Shown here: piece after piece, positions 17,513 through 25,747 of the stretch
Position numbering within the stretch: position 1 is the stretch's first letter
Layout: the number at the start of each line of letters is the position of its first letter
Position numbers and translations under genes: made by a program
Source of the DNA: Streptomyces seoulensis
GTDB lineage: Bacteria > Actinomycetota > Actinomycetes > Streptomycetales > Streptomycetaceae
DNA length: 64,000 nucleotides
Assembly: GCF_004328625.1 (NCBI RefSeq)
Contig: NZ_CP032229.1
Span: 1,302,001 to 1,366,000 of the forward strand
Reading direction: 5' to 3'
Notes under the pieces: generated by a model
The model's input: only the letters and a program-made list of their open reading frames with translations
The model's database searches: none
What the model was told of the DNA's origin: nothing

Positions 17513-18352
17513 TCAGGAGCCCGCGGAGGGGGAGGCGGCGGACGGGTCGTACGGGCCGATCCACTTCTCGTAGATCTTCTTGTACTCGCCGTCGGACTTG
17601 GCGTGGGCGAGCGCCTTGTTGATCGCGTCGCGCAGGGCGGTGTTGCCCTTCTTCACCGTGAAGCCGTACTGCTCGCCGGTGTTGATGTTGTCCACCACCT
17701 GGAAGGCGGAGGCGTTGGCCTTGTCCTTCAGCCAGCCCTGGACCACCGGGTAGTCGATGACCACGGCCTGGACCTGGCCGGTGCGCAGGCCGTTGAGGAC
17801 CGCGTCGGAGGAGTGGAAGGAGACCGGGTCGAGGCCCTTGCTCTTGGCGAGGTCCTCACCGGTGGTCTGCGCCTGCGCGCCGAGCTTCTTGCCCTTGAGG
17901 TCCGCCAGCGACTTGATGCCGCTCTTCTTGTCGACCAGCACCGCCTGGGTGGCCTCGAAGTACGGGTCGGAGAAGTCGACGTTCTTCTTGCGCTCGTCGG
18001 TGATCGTCATGCCCGCCGCGGCCAGGTCGCACTGGCCGGAGTTGAGGAAGGCGCCGGTCTTGAAGTTCTCGAACGGCGTGTCCACGATCTTCTGCTTCAC
18101 GCCCAGGTCCTTGGCGACCAGGTCGATCAGGGAGACGTCGAAGCCCTGCACCTTGCCGTCCACCACCGACTGGAACGGCGGGTAGGGCAGGTGGGTGCAG
18201 ACGGTCAGCGCGCCGCCGTTGGCGAGGTGGACCCCCTTGACGGTGGTCTTCCCGCCCCCGCCGCCGGAGGAGCAGCCGGCGACGAGCGCGATCGCGGCCG
18301 TCGCGGTGATGGCTGCCAGCACTCGGGGCCGGCGCCGAAGGAGGGTCTTCAT
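17513..18352 (-). CDS. Amino-acid ABC transporter substrate-binding lipoprotein
   Basis: A 279-residue periplasmic-type (cell-surface lipoprotein) binding protein, SBP family 3. The lipobox is LVAGCSSG near residue 25-30, followed by a Gly-rich tether. Family blocks are LTVCTHLPYPPFQ, GFDVSLIDLVAKDLG, CDLAAAGMTITDERKKNVDFSDPYFEA and YGFTVKKGN. First gene of the transporter operon. The neighbouring ectoine genes suggest, but do not show, a link to compatible solutes or their precursors. Confidence 0.92.
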   Translation of the reverse strand: MKTLLRRRPRVLAAITATAAIALVAGCSSGGGGGKTTVKGVHLANGGALTVCTHLPYPPFQSVVDGKVQGFDVSLIDLVAKDLGVKQKIVDTPFENFKTGAFLNSGQCDLAAAGMTITDERKKNVDFSDPYFEATQAVLVDKKSGIKSLADLKGKKLGAQAQTTGEDLAKSKGLDPVSFHSSDAVLNGLRTGQVQAVVIDYPVVQGWLKDKANASAFQVVDNINTGEQYGFTVKKGNTALRDAINKALAHAKSDGEYKKIYEKWIGPYDPSAASPSAGS

Positions 18353-18389
18353 GGGGGGAATCTCCCGATCGGGGGAACTGTGGGTTCTG

Positions 18390-18417
18390 ATTATAAGGAG
18401 AGGTTTGGGTCTCTCAA
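18390..18417 (-). promoter_or_regulatory. Promoter of the amino-acid ABC operon
   Basis: On the minus strand a perfect TATAAT (18395 down to 18390) is preceded, 16 bases upstream, by TTGAGA (18417 to 18412). The spacer contains the inverted repeat GAGAG (18398-18402) / CTCTC (18411-18415), a possible operator. The element lies about 38 bases before the binding-protein start codon. It is one of the few AT-rich spots in the window. Confidence 0.65.
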
Positions 18418-18554
18418 ATCAAACTGATGGCTTCGCGGCCGCCCAGCCTAAGATGTCGCCGGTCAAAACGGCACGGAGGCCGCCAGTTACCCTCGTCACC
18501 GTCGGCCTGCCGGGGCCGGCCCCGTGGACCTCGTGAGCGAAGAAGGCACCCGCC

Positions 18555-19655
18555 GTGACCCATCCCCTCCTCGACCTGCCCCCGCTGACCGCCGCGCGGT
18601 TCGCCGCCATCGAGGACCGGGTGGCCCGGCTGCTGGACACCCGGCAGGACGTGCTGATCACCCAGGGCGAGGCGCTGCTCCCGCTGGAGGGCGCGATCCG
18701 CGCGGCCGCCGGTCCGGGCACCGTCGCGCTGAACGTGATCACCGGCCCGTACGGCCAGACCTTCGGCGACTGGCTGCGCGACTCCGGCGCGACCGTGCAC
18801 GACCTCGCGGTGCCCTTCGACTCGGCGGTCACCGCCGACCAGGTCCGGGCGGCGTTCGCCGAGCACCCGGAGATCGACTTCGTCTCCCTGGTGCACGCCG
18901 AGGCGGCCACGGGCAACACCAACCCGGTCGCGGAGATCGGCGAGGCGGTGCGGGAGCAGGGCGCCCTCTTCTACCTGGACGCGGTCGCCTCGGTCGGCGC
19001 CGAGCCGGTGCTGCCGGACGCGTGGGGTGTGGACCTGTGCGTGATCGGCGCCCAGAAGGCGATGGGCGGGCCCGCCGGGGTGTCCGCGATCTCGGTGAGC
19101 GAGCGGGCCTGGGAGCGGATGGCCGCCAACCCCGACGCGCCGCGCCACTCCTACCTCTCCCTGCTGGACTGGAAGGAGCGCTGGATCGACGGCGGCCGCA
19201 AGGCGCTGCCGCACGCCCCGGCGCAGCTGGAGATGCTGGCGCTGGACGCCTGTGTCGAGCGGATCGAGGCGGACGGCCTGGACACCGTGATGGCCCGGCA
19301 CCGCGACCTCGCGCGGGCGACCCGGGCCGGTGCGCTCGCGCTCGGCGGGGGTCTCGAGCCGTATGTGCGCGAGGAGCGGGACGCGGCACCGGTGGCGACC
19401 ACGCTGCGGGTACCGGCCGGCACGGTGGCCTCGGAGCTGGTGGCGCGGGCGCTGGAGAGCGACCCGGGGCTGCCGCTGGCGGCCGGTGGCGGGGCGCTGG
19501 CCAGGGAGATGATCCGGGTGAACCACTACGGGCCCGACGCCACACCGCAGGTGGTGCGCCGCACGCTGGCGGCGCTGGGCGCGGCGCTGGCCGGACAGGG
19601 GCTGACGGTGGACCCGGCGGCGGCCTCGGCGGCGGTGGACGAGTTCACTCGCTGA
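18555..19655 (+). CDS. Class V PLP aminotransferase (alanine-glyoxylate / serine-pyruvate type)
   Basis: A 366-residue fold-type I PLP enzyme. It has the glycine-rich LNVITGPYGQTFGDWL, the Asp-containing FYLDAVASVGAEPV and the PLP lysine in CVIGAQKAMGGPAG (Lys168). Related enzymes interconvert alanine or serine with glyoxylate or pyruvate; the true substrate is unknown. ATG is not used; the GTG at 18555 follows GAAGAAGG. It stands alone, divergent from the amino-acid ABC operon and ended by a strong terminator, just upstream of ectABCD. Confidence 0.82.
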   Translation: MTHPLLDLPPLTAARFAAIEDRVARLLDTRQDVLITQGEALLPLEGAIRAAAGPGTVALNVITGPYGQTFGDWLRDSGATVHDLAVPFDSAVTADQVRAAFAEHPEIDFVSLVHAEAATGNTNPVAEIGEAVREQGALFYLDAVASVGAEPVLPDAWGVDLCVIGAQKAMGGPAGVSAISVSERAWERMAANPDAPRHSYLSLLDWKERWIDGGRKALPHAPAQLEMLALDACVERIEADGLDTVMARHRDLARATRAGALALGGGLEPYVREERDAAPVATTLRVPAGTVASELVARALESDPGLPLAAGGGALAREMIRVNHYGPDATPQVVRRTLAALGAALAGQGLTVDPAAASAAVDEFTR

Positions 19656-19672
19656 TCCACGGCACGAAGGAG

Positions 19673-19707
19673 CGGCCCGCGCGACCCCGCGCGGGCCGTT
19701 TTCTTTT
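19673..19707 (+). terminator. Rho-independent terminator
   Basis: A perfect 11-bp stem, CGGCCCGCGCG (19673-19683) with CGCGCGGGCCG (19688-19698), closes a four-base ACCC loop and is followed by TTTTCTTTT. It lies 17 bases after the aminotransferase stop and insulates the ectoine promoter region downstream. Confidence 0.92.
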
Positions 19708-19972
19708 CCGGCCACCGCTCCAGCCGCTTATCCATATGACGTAAATTCCCCGTGAATTCATTTGTTGAGGCTCGGCCTTTTTATCCTGCCCGGTTTTTGC
19801 AGAGCTAAACAACATTGGTTTCCAACAGGTTTCCGGCCTGTGACACACTCCACACGGAGAGCCTTTTGTCATGGTTTGACCTAGGTCAAATACGGCATAA
19901 CACCGAGAGGTCCAGACCCCGTCGAGGTCTCCCCCGTGCATTTCGCAATTCACCTCGCTAAATTCAGGCCGC
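19708..19972 (+). promoter_or_regulatory. AT-rich ectABCD promoter region with 16-bp palindrome
   Basis: This 265-base gap is markedly richer in A and T than its surroundings and holds no gene. TTTGACCTAGGTCAAA at 19875-19890 is a perfect palindrome; its left arm contains a -35-like TTGACC (19876-19881), and TAACAC (19898-19903) sits 16 bases further as a possible -10. An AGACC-GGTCT hairpin (19914-19930) lies in the putative leader. The palindrome overlaps the -35 in a way that would suit a repressor. No cognate regulator gene is adjacent. A clear ribosome-binding site before ectA is not seen. Confidence 0.65.
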
Positions 19973-20491
19973 ATGACTTCCGCATCCGCCGACCTGCTCA
20001 TCGACAGACCCGCGGTCACCGACGGCGCCGCACTCTGGCGTCTCGCCAGGGACTCGAAAACGCTCGACCTGAACTCCTCGTACAGCTATCTGCTGTGGTG
20101 CCGTGACTTCGCCGGCACCTCGGCGGTGGCGCGGGGCGCGGACGGGGAGCCGGTCGGGTTCGTCACCGGCTACGTCCGCCCGGACCGCCCGCACACGCTG
20201 CTCGTCTGGCAGGTGGCCGTGGACGGCTCCCAGCGCGGCCGGGGCATCGCCGGCGCGCTGCTGGACGGGCTGACCGCGCGGCTCGCCGCCGAGCAGGGCG
20301 TGACGGATGTGGAGACGACCATCACCCCCGGGAACACCGCCTCCGAGCGGCTGTTCACCTCGTTCGCCGAGCGCCACGGCGCCGGGCTGAGCCGCGAGGT
20401 GCTGTTCCCGGAGGAGCTGTTCCCGGACGGCCCGCACGACCCCGAAGTGCTGTACCGCATAGGCCCGCTGACCCACGTCCCGGCGCACTGA
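19973..20491 (+). CDS. ectA: L-2,4-diaminobutyrate acetyltransferase
   Basis: A 172-residue GNAT-fold enzyme making N-gamma-acetyl-diaminobutyrate, the second step of ectoine synthesis. Recognisable segments are DLNSSYSYLLWCRDFAGTS, the acetyl-CoA loop VAVDGSQRGRGIAGALLDGL and ETTITPGNTASERLF. Length is normal for EctA. ATG at 19973 fits the family N-terminus although only a weak AGG lies upstream. It begins the ectABCD operon, 23 bases before ectB. Confidence 0.96.
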   Translation: MTSASADLLIDRPAVTDGAALWRLARDSKTLDLNSSYSYLLWCRDFAGTSAVARGADGEPVGFVTGYVRPDRPHTLLVWQVAVDGSQRGRGIAGALLDGLTARLAAEQGVTDVETTITPGNTASERLFTSFAERHGAGLSREVLFPEELFPDGPHDPEVLYRIGPLTHVPAH

Positions 20492-20514
20492 CGTCCCCCG
20501 AGGAGCGAAACACC

Positions 20515-21786
20515 GTGACCATCACCCAGCCCGACCTGAGCGTCTTCGAGACCGTGGAGTCCGAGGTCCGCAGCTACTGCCGCGGCTGGCCCGTCGTGTT
20601 CGACCAGGCGCGGGGCAGCAGGATGTACGACGAGGACGGCCATGCCTACCTCGACTTCTTCGCCGGGGCCGGCTCACTCAACTACGGCCACAACAACCCG
20701 GTGCTGAAACGGGCGCTGATCGACTATCTGGACCGCGACGGGGTGACCCACGGCCTGGACATGTCGACCACGGCCAAGCGGACCTTCCTCCAGACCTTCC
20801 AGGACCTGGTGCTCCGGCCGCGTGACCTGCCGTACAAGGTCATGTTCCCGGGCCCGACGGGCACCAACGCGGTGGAGTCCGCGCTGAAGCTGGCCCGGAA
20901 GGTGAAGGGGCGCGAGGCGATCGTGTCCTTCACCAACGCCTTCCACGGCATGTCGCTGGGCTCGCTCGCGGTCACCGGCAACGCCTTCAAGCGGGCCGGC
21001 GCCGGAGTGCCGCTGGTGCACGGCACCCCGATGCCCTTCGACAACTACTTCGACGGCACCGTGCCGGACTTCCTGTGGTTCGAGCGGCTGCTGGAGGACC
21101 AGGGCTCCGGCCTGAACAAGCCGGCCGCGGTGATCGTGGAGACCGTGCAGGGCGAGGGCGGCATCAACGTGGCCCGGCCCGAGTGGCTGCGCGCGCTGAA
21201 GGAGCTGTGCGAGCGGCAGGACATGCTGCTCATCGTCGACGACATCCAGATGGGCTGCGGCCGTACCGGCGCGTTCTTCTCGTTCGAGGACGCGGGGATC
21301 ACCCCGGACATCGTCACGGTCTCCAAGTCGATCTCCGGCTACGGCCTGCCGATGTCGCTGTGCCTGTTCAAGCCAGAGCTGGACATCTGGGAGCCGGGCG
21401 AGCACAACGGCACCTTCCGCGGCAACAACCCGGCGTTCGTCACGGCCACGGCCGCGCTGGAGACGTACTGGGCCGACGGCGCCGCGATGGAGAAGCAGAC
21501 CCGTACCCGCGGTGAGCAGGTCGAGCGCGAGCTGATCTCCATCACCGAGGAGAACCTCGCCGACGTCAAGGAGTACCGCGGGCGCGGGCTGGTGTGGGGC
21601 CTGGAGTTCCACCACAGCGACCGTGCCGCACGGGTCGCCAAGCGCGCCTTCGAGCTGGGGCTGCTGATCGAGACGTCCGGCCCGCAGGGCGAGGTCGTCA
21701 AGCTGCTGCCCGCGCTGACCATCACCCCGGAGGAGCTGGACGAGGGGCTGAGCATCCTCGCCCGCGCCGTCCGCGAGACCGCCTGA
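20515..21786 (+). CDS. ectB: Diaminobutyrate-2-oxoglutarate aminotransferase
   Basis: A 423-residue class III PLP aminotransferase that converts aspartate semialdehyde and glutamate to 2,4-diaminobutyrate, the first ectoine step. It has MFPGPTGTNAVESALKLARK, FTNAFHGMSLGSLA, the PLP-binding Asp in LLIVDDIQMGCGRTG and the lysine in VTVSKSISGYGLPMS (Lys271). GTG start at 20515 follows GAGGAGCG. Its stop codon lies in the first unit of a 17-bp tandem repeat that fills the gap to ectC. Confidence 0.96.
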   Translation: MTITQPDLSVFETVESEVRSYCRGWPVVFDQARGSRMYDEDGHAYLDFFAGAGSLNYGHNNPVLKRALIDYLDRDGVTHGLDMSTTAKRTFLQTFQDLVLRPRDLPYKVMFPGPTGTNAVESALKLARKVKGREAIVSFTNAFHGMSLGSLAVTGNAFKRAGAGVPLVHGTPMPFDNYFDGTVPDFLWFERLLEDQGSGLNKPAAVIVETVQGEGGINVARPEWLRALKELCERQDMLLIVDDIQMGCGRTGAFFSFEDAGITPDIVTVSKSISGYGLPMSLCLFKPELDIWEPGEHNGTFRGNNPAFVTATAALETYWADGAAMEKQTRTRGEQVERELISITEENLADVKEYRGRGLVWGLEFHHSDRAARVAKRAFELGLLIETSGPQGEVVKLLPALTITPEELDEGLSILARAVRETA

Positions 21787-21848
21787 CCAGCAAGAGCGCC
21801 TGACCAGCCAGACCGCCTGACCAGCTAGACCGTCTGACCGGCTAGTAA
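21781..21848 (+). repeat. Four 17-bp tandem repeats between ectB and ectC
   Basis: Units at 21781-21797, 21798-21814, 21815-21831 and 21832-21848 follow the pattern G(C/T)CTGACC(A/G)GC(A/C/T)AGA(C/G)C; the last unit is the most diverged. The first unit includes the final Ala codon and TGA stop of ectB, so the array looks like a duplication of the ectB 3' end. The next bases, AGAGGAGGAG, are the ectC ribosome-binding site, which the array therefore displaces by about 51 bases. Confidence 0.85.
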
Positions 21849-21863
21849 AGAGGAGGAGACACC

Positions 21864-22268
21864 GTGATCGTCCGTTCGTTCAAGGACATCGAGGGCACCG
21901 ACCGGCATGTGAAGGCCAAATCGGGTACCTGGGAGAGCAAGCGCATCGTGCTCGCCAAGGAGCGGGTCGGCTTCTCCCTGCACGAGACGGTCCTGTACGC
22001 CGGGACCGAGACGTCCATGTGGTACGCCAACCACATCGAGGCCGTCGTCTGCACCGAGGGCGAGGCCGAGCTGACCGACCACGAGGACGGGCAGGTGTAC
22101 ACCATCACGCCCGGCACCATGTACCTGCTCAACGGGCACGAGCGCCACACGCTGCGGGTGAAGGAGGACTTCCGCTGCATCTGCGTGTTCAACCCGCCCG
22201 TCACGGGCCGGGAGGACCACGACGAGAACGGCGTCTACCCGCTGCTCACCGAACCCGAGGAGGTGTGA
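21864..22268 (+). CDS. ectC: Ectoine synthase
   Basis: A 134-residue cupin that cyclises N-gamma-acetyl-diaminobutyrate to ectoine. Family blocks are [62 protein letters not shown] and [22 protein letters not shown]. Length is usual. GTG start at 21864 follows a very strong AGGAGGAG. It is tightly followed by ectD (five bases). Confidence 0.97.
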   Translation: MIVRSFKDIEGTDRHVKAKSGTWESKRIVLAKERVGFSLHETVLYAGTETSMWYANHIEAVVCTEGEAELTDHEDGQVYTITPGTMYLLNGHERHTLRVKEDFRCICVFNPPVTGREDHDENGVYPLLTEPEEV

Positions 22269-22273
22269 GAACG

Positions 22274-23173
22274 ATGACCACGCTCAGCACCACGCCCGCC
22301 GACCTGTACCCGAGCCGGGGCGCGACCGAGGTCCGCGTCCCGCGCAAGGACCCGGTCGTCTGGGGTACCCCGGACACGCCCGGCCCGATCCAGGCGGCCG
22401 AGCTGGAGGGGTTCGAGCGCGACGGCTTCCTCACCGTCGACCAGATCATCACCCCCGCCGAGGTGCAGGTCTACCGGCGTGAGCTGGACCGGCTGGTGGC
22501 CGACCCCGGGGTCCGCGCCGACGAGCGCTCGATCGTGGAGCCGCAGTCCGGGGAGATCCGCTCGGTCTTCGAGGTGCACCGGCTCAGCGAGCTGTTCGCC
22601 AACCTGGTGCACGACGAGCGCGTGGTCGGCCGGGCCCGGCAGATCCTCGGCTCCGAGGTCTACGTCCACCAGTCGCGGATCAACGTCAAGCCCGGTTTCG
22701 GCGCAAGCGGCTTCTACTGGCACTCGGACTTCGAGACCTGGCACGCCGAGGACGGCCTGCCCAACATGCGCACGGTGTCCGTCTCGATCGCGCTGACCGA
22801 GAACCACGACACCAACGGCGGCCTCATGATCATGCCGGGGTCGCACAAGACGTACCTGGGCTGTGCCGGCGCCACCCCCAAGGACAACTACAAGAAGTCG
22901 CTCCAGATGCAGGACGCGGGCACCCCGTCCGACGAGGCGCTGACCGACCTGGCCGGTGAGCACGGCATCCGCCTGTTCACCGGCCCGGCGGGCTCGGCCA
23001 CCTGGTTCGACTGCAACTGCATGCACGGCTCCGGCGACAACATCACGCCGTTCCCGCGCAGCAACGTCTTCATCGTGTTCAACAGCGTGGAGAACACGGC
23101 CGTGGAGCCGTTCGCGGCGCCGGTGCGCAGGCCGGAGTTCATCGGGGCGCGGGACTTCACTCCGGTGCGGTAG
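22274..23173 (+). CDS. ectD: Ectoine 5-hydroxylase
   Basis: A 299-residue Fe(II)/2-oxoglutarate dioxygenase (PhyH superfamily) producing 5-hydroxyectoine. The iron ligands are seen in GFYWHSDFETWHAEDG (His150, Asp152) and DCNCMHGSGDN (His251); the EctD signature around SVSIALTENHDTNGGLMIMPGSH is intact. ATG at 22274 has GAGGAGG overlapping the end of ectC as ribosome-binding site. Last gene of the operon, ended by a long hairpin, so the strain should make hydroxyectoine as well as ectoine. Confidence 0.96.
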   Translation: MTTLSTTPADLYPSRGATEVRVPRKDPVVWGTPDTPGPIQAAELEGFERDGFLTVDQIITPAEVQVYRRELDRLVADPGVRADERSIVEPQSGEIRSVFEVHRLSELFANLVHDERVVGRARQILGSEVYVHQSRINVKPGFGASGFYWHSDFETWHAEDGLPNMRTVSVSIALTENHDTNGGLMIMPGSHKTYLGCAGATPKDNYKKSLQMQDAGTPSDEALTDLAGEHGIRLFTGPAGSATWFDCNCMHGSGDNITPFPRSNVFIVFNSVENTAVEPFAAPVRRPEFIGARDFTPVR

Positions 23174-23192
23174 CCCTCGCCCGGCCCTGGAC

Positions 23193-23240
23193 ACCGGGCC
23201 CGGTGCCTCTTCGTGTGGGACGAGAGGCACCGGGCCCGGT
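23193..23240. terminator. Long hairpin between convergent ectD and aminotransferase gene
   Basis: A perfect 18-bp stem, 23193-23210 with 23223-23240 (ACCGGGCCCGGTGCCTCT and its complement), closes a 12-base loop. There is no T tract on either side. It lies 20 bases after the ectD stop and 28 bases after the stop of the minus-strand gene, so it can serve both transcripts. Confidence 0.8.
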
Positions 23241-23267
23241 CATGTCCGTGTGCGGAGACGGAACGGC

Positions 23268-24329
23268 TCAGCCGGAGAGCGCGTCCAGCAGATGGTCGAC
23301 GTCCGCCTCGGTGTTGTAGAGGTGGAAGGACGCCCGCAGATTGCCCGCCCGGTCGGACACCTCGATGCCGGCGCGACCCAGCTCCGGCTGGCGGGAGCCG
23401 AGCCCCGGCACCGAGACGATCGCGGAGCCCGGCGCGGGCAGCGCCTCGTGGCCCAGCGCGGCGAGCCCTGCCCGGTAGCGGTCGGCCAGGGCGGTGTCGT
23501 GGGCGTGGATCGCGGGCACGCCCAGCTCCTCGATCAGCTCCAGGGAGCGGCGCAGCGCGGGATAGCAGGACAGGGCGGGGCTGAGGTCGAACCGCCGTGC
23601 GGAGTGGGCGAGTTCGGTGACGGGGCCGTAGCAGCTGTCCCAGGGCCGTTCGCCCGCGACCCAGCCCGCGAGCAGCGGGTCGAGCCCGCCGAAGTCCTCG
23701 GGGACGACGAGGAAGGCGACGCCGTGCGGGCCGAGCAGCCACTTGTAGGCCACGGACGCGGTGAAGTCCCACTCCCCCGCGTCCATCGGCAGCCATCCGG
23801 CCGCCTGGGAGAAGTCCACGTAGGTACGCGCGCCGTGGGTGCGGGCGGCCTCGCGCAGCGCGGGCAGGTCGGCCACCCTGCCGTCGGCGGACTGGGCGGC
23901 GCTGACGGCGACCAGCGCGGTGCCGGGGCGGACGGACTCGGCGAGGCGCTCCACGGGGACCGCGCGCACCTTGAGGTCGCCCCGGACGTGGAACGGGTTG
24001 GGCACGGAGGCGAAGTCGTCCTCGGCGGTGAGGACTTCGGCGCCGGATGGCAGCGAGGCGGCGAGCACCCCGCCGTGCGCGGCGACCGAGGCGCCGAGCG
24101 CGACCCGCTCCACGGGGACGCCGGCGAGCCGGGCGTAGGCGGCCCGGCACGCCTCCACGTCCTCCCAGAGCGCGGTCAGCGGCTGCCCCTGTGCCCGCAG
24201 CAGGGCCGCGTCGTACAGGGCGGTGACCGCGCGGGTGGGCAGCAGGCCGTTGCTGGCGGTGTTGAGGAAGGTGCCGACCGGGGCGAACTCGGTGCGGACG
24301 AGGCTCTCGAACGTCTCCGTGGTCTCCAT
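23268..24329 (-). CDS. Class V aminotransferase / cysteine-desulfurase-fold protein
   Basis: A 353-residue fold-type I PLP protein. It has FLNTASNGLLPTRAVTALYD at the N-terminus, the Asp in ARTYVDFSQAAGWLPMD and the Schiff-base lysine in FTASVAYKWLLGPHGVAFL. It resembles isopenicillin-N-epimerase/kynureninase/SufS-like members, but the substrate is not evident. ATG at 24329 is taken rather than in-frame codons upstream, which lack homology-like sequence. It is convergent with ectD. Confidence 0.75.
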   Translation of the reverse strand: METTETFESLVRTEFAPVGTFLNTASNGLLPTRAVTALYDAALLRAQGQPLTALWEDVEACRAAYARLAGVPVERVALGASVAAHGGVLAASLPSGAEVLTAEDDFASVPNPFHVRGDLKVRAVPVERLAESVRPGTALVAVSAAQSADGRVADLPALREAARTHGARTYVDFSQAAGWLPMDAGEWDFTASVAYKWLLGPHGVAFLVVPEDFGGLDPLLAGWVAGERPWDSCYGPVTELAHSARRFDLSPALSCYPALRRSLELIEELGVPAIHAHDTALADRYRAGLAALGHEALPAPGSAIVSVPGLGSRQPELGRAGIEVSDRAGNLRASFHLYNTEADVDHLLDALSG

Positions 24330-24405
24330 GGGTCCACTGTGCGGCGCCCGGATGCCGTCGTCCATCACGCGTCTCTACAGGGTGTACCCAAGCAACCCTT
24401 ATGTG

Positions 24406-25125
24406 TCAGCCCTGCTGGGGCACCGCGCAGCCGTCGGGGCCGCAGGTGCCGGCGTCGTCCCCCGTAACCGCCCTGAGCGGGGAGCGGTCGCCCCACGCCT
24501 GGGTGAGGGCCTGGGTGAAGACCTCGGCGGGCTGGGCGCCGGAGACGCCGTAGGTACGGTCGAGGACGAAGAAGGGGACGCCGTTGGCCCCGAGCTCGGC
24601 GGCCTCGCGCTCGTCTGCGCGGACCTCGTCGGCGTAGGCGGTGGGGTCGGCCAGGACGGCGCGGGTGGCGTCGGCGTCCAGGCCGGCCTCGGCGGCCAGC
24701 TCCACCAGGTGGTCGTCGCCGCCGGTGAACACCGACTGCTCGTCGGCGAAGTTGGCCCGGTAGAGGCGGTCCAGCAGGGCCTCATGGCGCCCCTGCTCCT
24801 TGGCGAAGTGCAGCAGGCGGTGCAGGTCGAAGGTGCTGCCGTGGTCGCGACCCCGGGTGCGGTAGTCGAGGCCCTCGGCGGCGGCCTGGGCGCCGAGGTT
24901 GTCCTCGCCGGCCTCGGCCTGGGCCGCGCTCATGCCGTACTTCCGGGTGAGCATGTCGAGCACCGGCTGGACGTCGCCCTTGGCGCGGCCGGGGTCCAGC
25001 TCGAAGGAGCGGTGCACGACCTCGACCTCGTCCCGGTGCGGGAACGCGGCGAGCGCCTTCTCGAAGCGTGCCTTGCCGACGTAGCACCAGGGGCAGGCGA
25101 TGTCGGACCAGATCTCGACGCGCAT
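24406..25125 (-). CDS. DsbA-family (FrnE-like) thiol oxidoreductase
   Basis: A 239-residue thioredoxin-fold protein with the active site CPWC in MRVEIWSDIACPWCYVGKARF and the cis-proline loop ELGANGVPFFVLDRTYGVSGAQP. It has no signal peptide, so it acts in the cytoplasm, as FrnE/2-hydroxychromene isomerase-like members do. The C-terminus carries two more cysteines (GTCGPDGCAVPQQG). ATG at 25125. It follows a GNAT gene on the same strand with a hairpin in between. Confidence 0.85.
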   Translation of the reverse strand: MRVEIWSDIACPWCYVGKARFEKALAAFPHRDEVEVVHRSFELDPGRAKGDVQPVLDMLTRKYGMSAAQAEAGEDNLGAQAAAEGLDYRTRGRDHGSTFDLHRLLHFAKEQGRHEALLDRLYRANFADEQSVFTGGDDHLVELAAEAGLDADATRAVLADPTAYADEVRADEREAAELGANGVPFFVLDRTYGVSGAQPAEVFTQALTQAWGDRSPLRAVTGDDAGTCGPDGCAVPQQG

Positions 25126-25148
25126 CTTCAGGGCTCTCTTCCGCTCGT

Positions 25149-25183
25149 ACGTACCGGACGGGGGCTCTCTCCGTCCGGTACGT
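25149..25183. terminator. Perfect 13-bp hairpin between GNAT and DsbA-like genes
   Basis: ACGTACCGGACGG (25149-25161) and its exact complement (25171-25183) close a nine-base loop. It lies 20 bases after the stop of the GNAT gene and 24 bases before the DsbA-like start, on the minus strand. There is no T tract, so it could be a terminator, an attenuator or an operator. Confidence 0.6.
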
Positions 25184-25203
25184 GAACGTTCAAGCAGCTT
25201 GGT

Positions 25204-25707
25204 TCATTCCCCGGGCGGGGTCCAGCGCAGGTACAGGTGGTGGTCGTCCTCGGCGGGCGGGTTCGCCGGGTCGGGTACCCAGCCCTGGCGGGCGTAGAAC
25301 GCCTGGGCGCGCCGGTTGTCCACGTGCACGTCGAGCACGGCGGCCCGTCTGCCCCCGGCGAGCCACCGCTCGACGCAGGCGGCGTGCAGGGCGCTGCCGA
25401 GGCCCGCGCGCCAGTGGTCCGGCGCGACATGGAACTGGTACAGCTTCACCGTGTCCGCCGCCCCGCCCTCCGGGGTCCGGAAGGAGGCGATCGCGACGAT
25501 CTCCCCGTCCCGCACCCCGCACAGCACCTCCCCGTCCGGCCGCTCGATCGTCCCGCGCCAGGCGTCCGTCCAGTCCACGTCGGACGGCGGCAGCCCGTCC
25601 GGGTAGTACGTCGCGCGGGCCCGCGCGTGCAGCGCGGCGATGACCTCGGCCTCCCCCGGCTCGGCGGGACGGATCACCAGGGCGTCTGCTGTCTCGTCAC
25701 TGATCAT
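25204..25707 (-). CDS. GNAT-family N-acetyltransferase
   Basis: A 167-residue GNAT protein. The acetyl-CoA site is seen as YQFHVAPDHWRAGLGSALHAACVERWL, followed by VLDVHVDNRRAQAFYARQGWVPD, the usual motif B region. The acceptor substrate is unknown; such proteins often modify small amines or protein N-termini. ATG at 25707 is the natural start. It is a stand-alone gene between the DUF1349-type gene and the DsbA-like gene. Confidence 0.85.
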   Translation of the reverse strand: MISDETADALVIRPAEPGEAEVIAALHARARATYYPDGLPPSDVDWTDAWRGTIERPDGEVLCGVRDGEIVAIASFRTPEGGAADTVKLYQFHVAPDHWRAGLGSALHAACVERWLAGGRRAAVLDVHVDNRRAQAFYARQGWVPDPANPPAEDDHHLYLRWTPPGE

Positions 25708-25747
25708 GAGCCTCAGGACGTACGGGCCCGTGCGCGCGGTTCCGCCC

